DNA of 39,243 nucleotides from an uncultured Clostridium sp. (GTDB lineage: Bacteria > Bacillota > Clostridia > Clostridiales > Clostridiaceae): contig CAKVFO010000009.1 of NCBI GenBank assembly GCA_934746785.1, positions 1 through 39,243 of the forward strand, read 5' to 3'. The position numbers and the translations under genes were made by a program. Shown here one piece after another: positions 1-8,469 of the stretch. Under the pieces are notes generated by a model. It was not told where the DNA came from. It was given only the letters and a program-made list of their open reading frames with translations, and ran no database searches. Numbering within the stretch: position 1 is the first letter of the stretch; every line of letters begins with the position of its first letter.

Positions 1-261
1 GTAAAAAAGATACCACTAAGAATGTGCACAGGTTGTATGGAAATGAAACCTAAAAAAGAACTTATAAGGATAGTTAAGAGCCCAGAAGGTGAAGTTAGTG
101 TTGACTTAACAGGGAAAAAATCAGGAAGAGGAGCTTATATCTGTAAAGATATAGAGTGTCTTGAAAAGGCTTTTAAAGCAAGAAGATTAAGCAGAAATCT
201 TGATACAGCTATTGATGATGAAATTTATAATAAATTAAAGGAAGAAATTATAAATGGATAA
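1..261 (+). CDS. rnpM: YlxR/RnpM RNA-binding protein, 5' end cut by window
   Basis: Small nucleic-acid-binding protein encoded between nusA and infB in Firmicutes; in B. subtilis YlxR was renamed RnpM because it modulates RNase P. The frame is open from base 1 (VKKIPLRMCTGC...), and family members start MxKKxPxRxCxGC, so the true start codon is probably just upstream of the window; the first ATG inside, at 22, would remove conserved residues. The CTGC cysteine pair and the GRGAYIC segment are the family hallmarks. The stop overlaps the next gene by 8 bases, indicating translational coupling. Product confident; start not visible. Confidence 0.9.
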   Translation, partial: VKKIPLRMCTGCMEMKPKKELIRIVKSPEGEVSVDLTGKKSGRGAYICKDIECLEKAFKARRLSRNLDTAIDDEIYNKLKEEIING

Positions 262-562
262 GTTTTTTAATTTTTTAGGATTGGCAAAAAGATCAAGAAA
301 TCTTTTAGAAGGTTATAGTAAATGTAACGAAGGGAAGAGAAAGCAGAAGATATTTTTATTCATAATATCAAAGGATGCTTCTGATTCAACTAAAAGAAAA
401 TTTATTAATTATTGTGAAATTAATCAAATACCATATATACATGATTTCTTAAAAGAGGAGTTAGGAGAAGCTTTAGGAAGAGAAGAAATAAAGATTTTAG
501 CTTTAACTGATAAAAATATGGCAGATAAGCTGTTAGCTCTTTATAAGGAGGAAAATGTATGA
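254..562 (+). CDS. ylxQ: L7Ae/L30e-family ribosomal-like protein (YlxQ)
   Basis: A 102-residue protein of the L7Ae/L30e/Gadd45 RNA-binding fold, at the position YlxQ always holds between ylxR and infB. The N-terminal FFNFLGLAKRSRNLLEG matches the conserved K-turn-binding start of the family (LGLAxRAGxLxxG), although the usual glycine after the AKRS segment is replaced. The start overlaps the ylxR stop. Its role is presumed to be in ribosome or RNA binding and is not experimentally defined in most species. Infilled by family and by synteny. Confidence 0.85.
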   Translation: MDKFFNFLGLAKRSRNLLEGYSKCNEGKRKQKIFLFIISKDASDSTKRKFINYCEINQIPYIHDFLKEELGEALGREEIKILALTDKNMADKLLALYKEENV

Positions 563-582
563 ATTAATACGGGGGTGACTGT

Positions 583-2616
583 ATGTCAAAAATAAGAGTA
601 TATGAATTGGCAAAAGAGTTAAATGTAAGCTCTAAAGACTTAATAACATTATTAATGGATGAATTTAATGTAGAAGTTAAAAATCACATGAGTGTAATAG
701 AAGATGAAGATGCAGAACTTATTACTGAACTTCTTACAGGACCAAATGCAAGTGAAATATCTATAAGCAGAGAAGGCGAAAAGAAGAGCATAGTAGATGA
801 GTATGAAGATATATTAGCTGAAGAAGTTAATAAAGGAAATAAGAAAAAGAAGAAGACTAGAAAGCAAATAGCTGAAGAAAAAGAAAAAGAAGAAAAAGAA
901 TTTGCTGAAAATACAATTCTTGAAATAGGTGAAGTTATAACTGTTAAAGAATTGGCAGAAATGCTTCATAAACCAAATGCAGATGTAATAAAAACTTTAA
1001 TGTTCTTAGGTGTAATGGCTGCAGTAAATGCTGAAATAGATTATGAAACAGCTGCTAAGGTTTGTGAAAAGTATGAAATTCTTTGTGAAAAGAAAGAAGA
1101 AAGCGATGAGTTAGAAAGTTTAAATCTTGAAATGGATGAAGATGAAAACTTAGTTAAGAGACCACCAATTATTACAGTTATGGGGCATGTTGACCATGGT
1201 AAGACATCTTTATTAGATGCAATTAGAAAAGCTAAGGTTACTGCATCAGAAGCAGGTGGAATCACTCAACATATTGGTGCTTATACAGTTGATGTTAATG
1301 GAGAAAAGATAACATTCTTAGATACTCCAGGACATGAGGCGTTTACAGCTATGAGAGCTAGAGGAGCTCAAATAACTGACGTTGTTATTTTAGTTGTTGC
1401 TGCAGATGATGGTATTATGCCACAAACTAAGGAAGCAATCAGTCACTGTAAAGCTGCAGGAGTACCTATGGTTGTAGCTATTAATAAGATTGATAGACCA
1501 AATGCAAATATTGATAGAGTTAAACAAGAATTAACAGAATATGGTCTTGTGTCAGAAGACTGGGGTGGAGATACAATTTGTGTTCCAGTATCAGCTAAAC
1601 AAGGACAAAATATAGATCAATTATTAGAAATGGTTCTTTTAACAGCAGAAATGCTTGAACTTAAAGCTAATCCAAATAGAAAAGCTAAAGGTACAGTTAT
1701 TGAAGCTAAGCTTGATAAAGGTAGGGGATCAGTTGCATCTTTATTAGTTCAAAACGGAACTTTAAGTGTTGGAGATTCAATTTTAGTTGGAACAACATAT
1801 GGTAGAATAAGAGCTATGTTTGATGATGAAGGTAAGAAGATTAAGAGCGCAGGGCCTTCAATTCCTGTAGAAATCTTAGGCCTTTCAGAAGTGCCAGCTG
1901 CAGGAGATAGATTTGTTCAAATTAAGGACGAAAAGACTGCAAGAGCTATGGCTGAATCAAGAAAAGATAAGATTAAACAAGAAAACTTCCATAGAGTTTC
2001 TCTTGAAGATTTATATAACCAAATTAAAGAAGGAACTGTTAAGGAATTATCTATAATAGTTAAGGCTGATGTACAAGGTTCTGTTGAAGCTATAAGACAA
2101 TCTCTTGAGAAGTTATCAACTGATGATGTTAAAGTAAGAGTTATCCATGGTGCAGTTGGAGGAATTAGTGAAACTGATATAACTTTAGCTACAGCTTCAA
2201 ATGCTATAGTAATTGGATTTAATGTTAGACCTGATTCAAATGCAACAGCTGCTGCTGAAAGAGAAGGGGTTGACATAAAAACTTATAGAGTTATCTATGA
2301 TGCTATAGAAGATGTTAAGTCAGCTATGATTGGAATGCTTGAACCAGAATACAGAGAAAATGTATTAGGTAAAGCAGAAGTTAGAGAAACTTACAAAATT
2401 TCTAATGTTGGAACAATTGCCGGATGTTATGTTCTTGAAGGTAAGGTTAAGAGGAATTGTGAAGTTAGAGTTATAAGAGATAATATTGTAATTCTTGAAG
2501 GAAAACTAGCATCATTAAAGAGATTTAAGGATGATGCTAAGGAAGTTACAAACGGTTTTGAATGTGGTTTAAGCATTGAAAAATTTAAAGGTAGGAGACA
2601 TTATAGAATCATTTGA
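583..2616 (+). CDS. infB: Translation initiation factor IF-2
   Basis: GTPase that places initiator fMet-tRNA on the 30S subunit and promotes 50S joining. 677 residues, shorter than the B. subtilis protein because the N-terminal linker is compact: an IF2_N segment at about 1-55, a Lys/Glu-rich linker (about 85-110), a second IF2_N-like segment near 115-165, then the G domain. P-loop GHVDHGKT lies at 201-208, followed by DTPGHE and NKID. Domain II, the IF2 central domain and the C-terminal domain that binds fMet-tRNA follow. GGGGGTG precedes the ATG at normal spacing. Second core gene of the nusA-infB operon. Confidence 0.98.
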   Translation: MSKIRVYELAKELNVSSKDLITLLMDEFNVEVKNHMSVIEDEDAELITELLTGPNASEISISREGEKKSIVDEYEDILAEEVNKGNKKKKKTRKQIAEEKEKEEKEFAENTILEIGEVITVKELAEMLHKPNADVIKTLMFLGVMAAVNAEIDYETAAKVCEKYEILCEKKEESDELESLNLEMDEDENLVKRPPIITVMGHVDHGKTSLLDAIRKAKVTASEAGGITQHIGAYTVDVNGEKITFLDTPGHEAFTAMRARGAQITDVVILVVAADDGIMPQTKEAISHCKAAGVPMVVAINKIDRPNANIDRVKQELTEYGLVSEDWGGDTICVPVSAKQGQNIDQLLEMVLLTAEMLELKANPNRKAKGTVIEAKLDKGRGSVASLLVQNGTLSVGDSILVGTTYGRIRAMFDDEGKKIKSAGPSIPVEILGLSEVPAAGDRFVQIKDEKTARAMAESRKDKIKQENFHRVSLEDLYNQIKEGTVKELSIIVKADVQGSVEAIRQSLEKLSTDDVKVRVIHGAVGGISETDITLATASNAIVIGFNVRPDSNATAAAEREGVDIKTYRVIYDAIEDVKSAMIGMLEPEYRENVLGKAEVRETYKISNVGTIAGCYVLEGKVKRNCEVRVIRDNIVILEGKLASLKRFKDDAKEVTNGFECGLSIEKFKGRRHYRII

Positions 2617-2660
2617 AATGGAAGCAATTGAAAGAAAAGAGCTTTAAGAGGTGATTAAAT

Positions 2661-3014
2661 ATGCCTAGCTATAGAGGTGGAAGAATAAACGAAGAGGTAA
2701 GGAAAGAAATCAGCATCCTTATTCGTGATGAAATAAAAGATACGAGACTTACTGCTATGATTTCTGTAACAGCAGTAAAGGTAACTAAAGATTTAAGATA
2801 TGCAAAGGTATATGTAAGTATTTTTGCTAAAGATGAAGAAGAAAAGATGCAAAATCTTGAAGCACTAAAGAGTGCAGCAGGATTTGTAAGAAGAGAAATA
2901 GCACAAAGAATAAATTTAAGACACAGTCCACAAATAATTTTTGAATTAGATGATTCTATTGATTATGGTATGAAGATAGATAGTCTGATTGCAAAGACAA
3001 AGGCTAATAAATAG
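2661..3014 (+). CDS. rbfA: Ribosome-binding factor A
   Basis: 30S maturation and cold-adaptation factor with a single KH-like domain; it binds near helix 1 of 16S rRNA during late 30S assembly. 117 residues, the normal length. The start MPSYRGGRINEEVRKEIS and the segment RLTAMISVTAVKVTKDLRYAKVY (split here for length) are typical. Start supported by AAGAGGTGATTAA upstream of ATG. The stop TAG is followed without any gap by the ATG of the next gene. Confidence 0.95.
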   Translation: MPSYRGGRINEEVRKEISILIRDEIKDTRLTAMISVTAVKVTKDLRYAKVYVSIFAKDEEEKMQNLEALKSAAGFVRREIAQRINLRHSPQIIFELDDSIDYGMKIDSLIAKTKANK

Positions 3015-3986
3015 ATGACTTTAAATGAGATAAGTAAAGTTATCTTAAATAGCAATAAAATAGGGCTGACATTCCATGCATCACCTGATGGTGATGCAAT
3101 TGGAAGTACATTAGGTCTTTTAAATGCTTTAAGATATATTGGAAAGGACGTCTATGTAATTTCTAAGGAAGTTGTAGATGATTACCTTTCTTTTCTTCCA
3201 TTTTCGGAGGAAATAAATGGGGAAGTTGAAAAACCACTTCCAAATACAGATCTTGTAATAGTTTTAGATTGTGGAAATGTGGAAAGAATTTGTGCTGATT
3301 TAAATGATTTTGATAAAGAAATAATGAATATAGATCATCATATATCTAATGATATGTATGGAAAGTATAATTATGTTGATAGTAGTGCATCTGCAACTGC
3401 TGAAATTATATTTGAATTACTTAATGAGATGCGATTTGAATTTAATGGTGAAAGCGAAAAAATAAAAGAAATAGCTACAAGTCTTTATACTTCAATAGTT
3501 ACAGATACGGGTTCCTTTAGACATTCAAATGTAACTGTAAGAACTCACGAATATGCATCTAAGCTTATTGGATGTGGAATAAATAATAGCTATATACATA
3601 ATCAGTTGTTTGGGAATAAACCTTTAAATAAGTTAAAGTTGACTGGAGAAGCTATTAATAAACTTGAAATCTATTTCGATTCGAAAGTATCCTTTGTAGA
3701 GTTATCACTAAAAACACTTGAAAAATTTGATATGTTGGATGGAGATACTTCTGATATTATAAATATGATTTTAAATATTGAAGGTGTGGAAGTGGCAGTT
3801 GTAACAAAAGAAACTAAAGATGGTGTTAAGGCAAGTCTTAGATCAAAAAATGATTTTGATGTTAGGAAGATAGCTGAGATATTTGGCGGTGGAGGTCATA
3901 TTAAAGCCGCAGGATTAAAGATTAAGGATGTTTCTTTGAAAGAAGCAAAGGAAAAAATATTAGAAGCAATAGGAAAAGAGATATAA
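3015..3986 (+). CDS. nrnA: DHH-family oligoribonuclease NrnA (nanoRNase/pAp phosphatase)
   Basis: Bifunctional 3'-5' exonuclease on 2-5-mer RNA and pAp phosphatase. Metal-binding motifs: HASPDGD at 21-27, DCGN in the middle, DHH at 107-109, and the C-terminal DHHA1 substrate-binding GGGGH at 291-295. 323 residues, usual length. ATG directly abuts the rbfA stop, so translation is probably coupled. In B. subtilis the homologue is elsewhere, but in clostridia the rbfA-nrnA-truB order is common and puts nanoRNA degradation next to RNA maturation and, downstream, PNPase. Confidence 0.94.
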   Translation: MTLNEISKVILNSNKIGLTFHASPDGDAIGSTLGLLNALRYIGKDVYVISKEVVDDYLSFLPFSEEINGEVEKPLPNTDLVIVLDCGNVERICADLNDFDKEIMNIDHHISNDMYGKYNYVDSSASATAEIIFELLNEMRFEFNGESEKIKEIATSLYTSIVTDTGSFRHSNVTVRTHEYASKLIGCGINNSYIHNQLFGNKPLNKLKLTGEAINKLEIYFDSKVSFVELSLKTLEKFDMLDGDTSDIINMILNIEGVEVAVVTKETKDGVKASLRSKNDFDVRKIAEIFGGGGHIKAAGLKIKDVSLKEAKEKILEAIGKEI

Positions 3987-3990
3987 ATTT

Positions 3991-4866
3991 ATGAATGGCG
4001 TAATTAATATATTTAAAAATAAAGGAATGTCATCTTTTGATGTTGTTAAAAAAGTAAGAAAGGCTGCTAACGAGAAAAAGGTAGGACACACTGGTACATT
4101 AGATCCAGAAGCTTGTGGTGTTCTTCCTGTATGTCTTGGAAAAGGGACTAAAATTATTGATTATATAATGAAAGCTGAAAAAAGTTATACCGTTAAGTTT
4201 AAGCTTGGAATAAAAACAACAACATATGATTTAGAAGGCGAAATTATAGAAGAAAAAGACTGGATGCATGTTAAAGAAGATGAAGTTATAAAAGTTATAA
4301 ACACATTCAGAGGCGATATTATGCAGGTGCCGCCAATGTATTCTGCTTTAAAAAAAGATGGAGTACGCCTTTATGATTTAGCAAGACAGGGAATTGAAGT
4401 TGAAAGAGAAGCTAGGAAAATTACTATATATGATATTAAAGATATTGAAATTTCACTTCCTTATGTTTCTATGGATGTAACATGTTCTAAAGGTACATAT
4501 ATTAGAAGTTTATGTTTTGATATAGGAGAAAAACTTAATACAGGTGCAACTATGTTTGACCTTAAGAGGACTCAAACATCAGTTTTTAAAGAAGAAGATA
4601 GTATAAATATTGAAGAACTAAATGAAGATAACATTGCTTCACATGTTATTTCAATAGAAGATGCTTTAAGTGTTTATGAAAAAATATTTATAAATAAAGG
4701 TTATACTAAATTATTTGTAAATGGATTAAAAGTTGGAGATAGAAGAGCATTAAAAAGTAAACCATCATTAGGAGTTTTATATAGAGTATATGATGAAAAT
4801 AATAAGTTTTTAGGACTTGGTAAATTAGATGAACATGGATTTAAAATAGAAAAACTTCTAATTTAG
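3991..4866 (+). CDS. truB: tRNA pseudouridine(55) synthase TruB
   Basis: Makes pseudouridine-55 in the T-loop of tRNAs. 291 residues. Catalytic aspartate D38 lies within GHTGTLDPEACGVLP; the KSYTVKFKLG and GTYIRSL segments are conserved TruB motifs. Begins 4 bases after the nrnA stop with no strong Shine-Dalgarno of its own apart from GGAAAAGAG inside nrnA, so coupling is likely. A C-terminal PUA-like segment runs from about 235 to the end. Confidence 0.96.
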   Translation: MNGVINIFKNKGMSSFDVVKKVRKAANEKKVGHTGTLDPEACGVLPVCLGKGTKIIDYIMKAEKSYTVKFKLGIKTTTYDLEGEIIEEKDWMHVKEDEVIKVINTFRGDIMQVPPMYSALKKDGVRLYDLARQGIEVEREARKITIYDIKDIEISLPYVSMDVTCSKGTYIRSLCFDIGEKLNTGATMFDLKRTQTSVFKEEDSINIEELNEDNIASHVISIEDALSVYEKIFINKGYTKLFVNGLKVGDRRALKSKPSLGVLYRVYDENNKFLGLGKLDEHGFKIEKLLI

Positions 4867-4882
4867 TAAGGGGTTAAAGTTT

Positions 4883-5788
4883 ATGTTGGTAGATGAACAA
4901 AAAGATAGAAGAAATAACTATATAGCCTTGGGTAGTTTTGATGGACTGCATAAGGGTCATTTGGAATTAGTTGAAAAAGTAGTCTCATTAGCTGGTGAAA
5001 ATAAAGGGAAAAGTATTATATATACATTTAAAAATCATCCAAGGACAGTTTTACAGCCGGATTTTAAATCGGATATTCTTATGGATAACAAAAGTAAAGA
5101 AGAAATATTAAAGAAATTTAATGTTGATTTAGTTTATTTTGAAGATTTTAATAAGAGTTTTATGGAAAAATCACCAGAAGAATTTATAAAATATATTGTA
5201 AAAAAGTTTAATTTAAAAGGAATTGTGGCTGGTTTTAACTACAAATTCGGATATAAAAATATTGGTGATGTTAGTCTTTTAAAGGAACTAGGTGAAAAAT
5301 ATGGATTTAAGGTGTTTGTTATAGAACCTTGTAAGTATAAAGAAATTGTAATTAGCAGTACAAGAATAAGACAGGAACTAAGAAAAGGTCATGTTGAAGA
5401 GGCTAAAAATATGCTTACAAGACCATATTTTTTAAGAGGTAAAGTGGCACATGGAAAAGAAATAGGAAGAACTATATGCTTTCCAACTGCTAATTTAGAA
5501 AGGGATAGTAAGTTATTACTGCCAGAAGAAGGTGTGTATTATACTAATGTTATTTGGAATAATAATATATATAAAGCTATAACATCTATTGGAAGTAATC
5601 CAACAGTGAATGGGAAAAAAATAACGGTTGAATCTCATATATTAGATTTTAATGAAAATATATATGAAGATGAAATTAAGGTACAGTTTATAAAAAAGAT
5701 TAGAAATAATGTGAAATTTAATTCACTAGAGGAATTGAAAGAACAATTAAATCGCGACAAAATCTTTGCTGAGAAAGAAAAATTTTAA
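4883..5788 (+). CDS. ribF: Bifunctional riboflavin kinase / FAD synthetase RibF
   Basis: Converts riboflavin to FMN and FMN to FAD. The N-terminal nucleotidyltransferase has the HxGH motif at 23-26 (GSFDGLHKGH) and the ISSTRIR loop; the C-terminal riboflavin kinase begins near 183 with GKVAHGKEIGRTICFPTANL. 301 residues, normal. AAGGGGTTAAAG precedes ATG; the start is the only good one. Last gene of the infB transcription unit; the next gene has its own promoter 7 bases after the stop. Confidence 0.94.
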   Translation: MLVDEQKDRRNNYIALGSFDGLHKGHLELVEKVVSLAGENKGKSIIYTFKNHPRTVLQPDFKSDILMDNKSKEEILKKFNVDLVYFEDFNKSFMEKSPEEFIKYIVKKFNLKGIVAGFNYKFGYKNIGDVSLLKELGEKYGFKVFVIEPCKYKEIVISSTRIRQELRKGHVEEAKNMLTRPYFLRGKVAHGKEIGRTICFPTANLERDSKLLLPEEGVYYTNVIWNNNIYKAITSIGSNPTVNGKKITVESHILDFNENIYEDEIKVQFIKKIRNNVKFNSLEELKEQLNRDKIFAEKEKF

Positions 5789-5794
5789 AAAAGA

Positions 5795-5823
5795 TTTACA
5801 ATGTTGATGTGTTTTGTTATAAT
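5795..5823 (+). promoter_or_regulatory. Sigma-A promoter of rpsO
   Basis: TTTACA (5795-5800), 17-base spacer, TATAAT (5818-5823). Transcription would start near 5830, giving a leader of about 78 bases before rpsO. Confidence 0.8.
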
Positions 5824-5831
5824 TCCTTTAG

Positions 5832-5872
5832 AACCTAGTCCTAAGTTTAAAGGTTGCCATCTTTTTACTTGG
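5832..5872 (+). promoter_or_regulatory. Possible pseudoknot in rpsO leader (S15 autoregulation)
   Basis: AACCT (5832-5836) pairs with AGGTT (5851-5855), and the loop segment CTAAGT (5841-5846) pairs with ACTTGG (5867-5872, one G-U), which makes an H-type pseudoknot. S15 represses its own mRNA through leader structures in several bacteria, with unrelated structures in different phyla. The pairing is seen; the regulatory role is inference. Confidence 0.4.
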
Positions 5873-5907
5873 AATTAAGGGGATAATTTAATGGAGGTGC
5901 GTAAAGC

Positions 5908-6171
5908 ATGGATAAGGCAAGAAAATTAGAAATAATTAAAGAATACGGAAGAAGCGAAGGAGATACAGGTTCTCCAGAAGTACAAATCGCTTTATTATCA
6001 GAAAGAATCAGCCACTTAACTGAACACTTAAAAGTTCATAAGAAAGATCACCACTCAAGAAGAGGTCTTTTAATGATGGTTGGTCAAAGAAGAGGTCTTT
6101 TAAATTACCTACAACAAGTAGATATCGAAAGATACAGAGCTATCGTTAAAAAATTAGGTTTAAGAAGATAA
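5908..6171 (+). CDS. rpsO: 30S ribosomal protein S15
   Basis: Primary rRNA-binding protein of the 30S platform, binding the 16S central domain. 87 residues, near the usual 89. Conserved GDTGSPEVQIALLSERI, the LxxHLKxHKKDHHSRRGL helix-loop and the C-terminal YLQQVDIERYRAIVKKLGLRR (split in family alignments) are all present. GGAGGTG upstream of ATG. Has its own promoter and terminator, so it is largely transcribed as a single gene, with pnp immediately after as in most bacteria. Confidence 0.98.
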   Translation: MDKARKLEIIKEYGRSEGDTGSPEVQIALLSERISHLTEHLKVHKKDHHSRRGLLMMVGQRRGLLNYLQQVDIERYRAIVKKLGLRR

Positions 6172-6176
6172 TCTTT

Positions 6177-6210
6177 TAGAGCGGGTTAAACCGCTCTATT
6201 ATTTTAAATT
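6177..6210 (+). terminator. Intrinsic terminator after rpsO
   Basis: TAGAGCGG (6177-6184), 6-base loop, CCGCTCTA (6191-6198), then a T-rich run. Perfect 8-bp stem. Confidence 0.85.
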
Positions 6211-6250
6211 TTCAAGAAAATTATGTAAACAATCGAAGGGAGGTCCTATA

Positions 6251-8359
6251 ATGAGCAATACGTTAAGTACAACTGTTGCTGGAAGAGAATTGAAGGTTGA
6301 TTTTGGTAAGGTAGGTATGTTATCAAATGCTGCAATTTTCATGAGTTATGGGGATACAGTAATATTAACAAATGTTAATGCTTCAGATGAACCAAGAGAA
6401 GGAATAGATTTCTTCCCATTAAGTGTTGAATATGAAGAAAAGTTATATGCAGTTGGTAAGATACCAGGCGGCTTTATAAAAAGAGAAGGTAGACCTTCAA
6501 ATACTGCAATATTACATGGAAGAGCAATAGATAGAACTATAAGACCTTTATTTCCAAAAGGATATAGAAATGATGTTCAAGTTGTTGCTACAGTAGTTTC
6601 AGTAGAAAAAGATAATTTACCTGATATATTAGGAATAAATGCTGCTTCTATGGCATTATGTCTATCAAGTATACCATTTACAATTCCATGTGCAGCAGTG
6701 CAAATAGGATTAATAGATGGTAATTTTATTGTGAATCCAAATGCAGAACAAAGAGAAAAGACTTCTTTACATTTAACTGTATGTGCAACAAGAGAAAAAG
6801 TTATGATGATTGAAGCAGGTGCAGATGAAGTAGATGAAGAAACTATGATAAATGCAATTAAATTCGGATTTGATGCATGTCAGCCAATTATTGATTTCCA
6901 ATTTGAAGCTATGGAGAAGTTTGGTAAAACAAAGGAAACACCAGAACTTTATCATCCAGATGAAGAATTAGAAAAAGAAATAAAAGCTTTTGCTTCAGAA
7001 ATGGTTAAAGAAGCAATGTACATCATGGATAAAGATGAAAGAAATGCAGCTGTAGATGCAGTTTATGAAAAAGTAAATGAAGAATTTGCTGAAAAGTATG
7101 AGGATAAAGCAGGAGATATAAAGGAAATTCTTTATACAATGCAAAAAGAAGTAGTTAGAAATATGCTTCTAAATGAGAAGAGAAGACCAGATGGAAGAGC
7201 TTTTGATGAAATAAGAAAAATAAGCTGTGAAGTTGGATTACTTCCAAGAACTCATGGAACAGGATTATTTACAAGAGGATTAACTCAAGTTATGACTGTT
7301 GCAACATTAGGTTCAATAAGTGAAGTTCAAATATTAGATGGAATAGATGAAACTGAAACAGTTAAGAGATACATGCATCACTATAACTTCCCAGGGTACA
7401 GTACAGGTGAAGTTAAACCATTAAGAGGACCAGGAAGAAGAGAAATAGGACATGGAGCTTTAGCAGAAAGAGCTTTAGAACCACTTATACCATCAGAAGA
7501 AGAATTCCCATATACTATAAGATTAGTATCTGAAGTATTAAGTTCAAATGGTTCAACATCACAAGCATCAGTTTGTGGTTCTACATTAGCATTATTAGAT
7601 GCAGGTGTGCCAATAAAAAGACCAGCAGCTGGTATAGCAATGGGATTAATAACTTCAAAGGATTTATCACAAGAAGAAGTATTAACTGATATTCAAGGAA
7701 TAGAAGATTTCTTTGGAGATATGGACTTTAAGGTTGCAGGTACAACAGAAGGTATTACTTCAATACAAGTTGATACTAAGTTACAAGGATTAAGCTTTAA
7801 TGTGGTTGAACAAGCAATAACTAAAGCTAGAAAAGCTAGATTATTCTTATTAGATAAAATTAATGCTTGTATTCCAGAACCAAGAAAAGAAGTATCTAAA
7901 TTTGCGCCTAAGACATGTACAATGACTATTGATCCAGAAAAGATTAGAGATGTAATTGGAACAGGTGGTAAGGTAATAAATAAGATTATTGCTGATACAG
8001 GAGTAAAGATTGATATAAAAGAAGACGGAACTGTATTTGTTTCTTCAGCAGACCATGAAGGAGTTAATGCAGCAATGAAGATTATAGAAGGATTAACTAA
8101 AGAAGTTCAAGTTGGAGAGGTTTACTTAGGTAAAGTAACTAAGACAGCTGCATTTGGAGCTTTCGTAGAAATACTCCCAAATAAAGAAGGTTTAGTTCAT
8201 ATTTCTAAGCTTGATTTTGAAAGAGTAAATAAAGTAGAAGACGTAGTTTCTGTAGGAGATGAAATCTTGGTTAAGGTTGTTGAAATAGATAATCAAGGAA
8301 GAATTAATCTTTCTAGAAAAGATGCTTTAAAGGATCAAGAAGAGAAGAAAGAACAGTAA
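6251..8359 (+). CDS. pnp: Polyribonucleotide nucleotidyltransferase (PNPase)
   Basis: Phosphorolytic 3'-5' exoribonuclease of the RNA degradosome. 702 residues: RNase PH domain 1 at about 10-145, an all-helical linker, RNase PH domain 2 at about 320-540 (with GLFTRGLTQV, SDGSTS-type GSTSQASVCG and DFFGDMDFKVAGT), a KH domain from about 555 (MTIDPEKIRDVIGTGGK) and an S1 domain from about 625 (GEVYLGKVTKTAAFGAFVE). GGGAGG upstream of ATG. Functional partner of RNase Y encoded at 18.7 kb. Confidence 0.98.
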   Translation: MSNTLSTTVAGRELKVDFGKVGMLSNAAIFMSYGDTVILTNVNASDEPREGIDFFPLSVEYEEKLYAVGKIPGGFIKREGRPSNTAILHGRAIDRTIRPLFPKGYRNDVQVVATVVSVEKDNLPDILGINAASMALCLSSIPFTIPCAAVQIGLIDGNFIVNPNAEQREKTSLHLTVCATREKVMMIEAGADEVDEETMINAIKFGFDACQPIIDFQFEAMEKFGKTKETPELYHPDEELEKEIKAFASEMVKEAMYIMDKDERNAAVDAVYEKVNEEFAEKYEDKAGDIKEILYTMQKEVVRNMLLNEKRRPDGRAFDEIRKISCEVGLLPRTHGTGLFTRGLTQVMTVATLGSISEVQILDGIDETETVKRYMHHYNFPGYSTGEVKPLRGPGRREIGHGALAERALEPLIPSEEEFPYTIRLVSEVLSSNGSTSQASVCGSTLALLDAGVPIKRPAAGIAMGLITSKDLSQEEVLTDIQGIEDFFGDMDFKVAGTTEGITSIQVDTKLQGLSFNVVEQAITKARKARLFLLDKINACIPEPRKEVSKFAPKTCTMTIDPEKIRDVIGTGGKVINKIIADTGVKIDIKEDGTVFVSSADHEGVNAAMKIIEGLTKEVQVGEVYLGKVTKTAAFGAFVEILPNKEGLVHISKLDFERVNKVEDVVSVGDEILVKVVEIDNQGRINLSRKDALKDQEEKKEQ

Positions 8360-8383
8360 AAGGCAAAACATTGCCTTTTTTTT
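8358..8383 (+). terminator. Intrinsic terminator after pnp
   Basis: AAAAGGCAA (8358-8366), loop AACA, TTGCCTTTT (8371-8379), then T's. It overlaps the pnp stop codon by two bases. Confidence 0.88.
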
Positions 8384-8409
8384 CTGTTAAATATTCAGGA
8401 ATAGTAGGC

Positions 8410-8446
8410 CACGAATATCTTTATAATAATATAGAGAGAGTTCGTG
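8410..8446. other. Inverted repeat upstream of M16 peptidase
   Basis: CACGAA (8410-8415) and TTCGTG (8441-8446), with shorter internal pairing TCT/AGA and TAT/ATA, form a hairpin 14 bases ahead of the ribosome binding site. It could be an operator or a leader hairpin; no recognised binding motif. Confidence 0.3.
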
Positions 8447-8469
8447 ACTTTTATTATAGGAGGAATTAT

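Noticed and set aside
8371..8469. Upstream extension of the M16 peptidase frame
   Set aside because: It runs through the pnp terminator; the Shine-Dalgarno fits ATG 8470.
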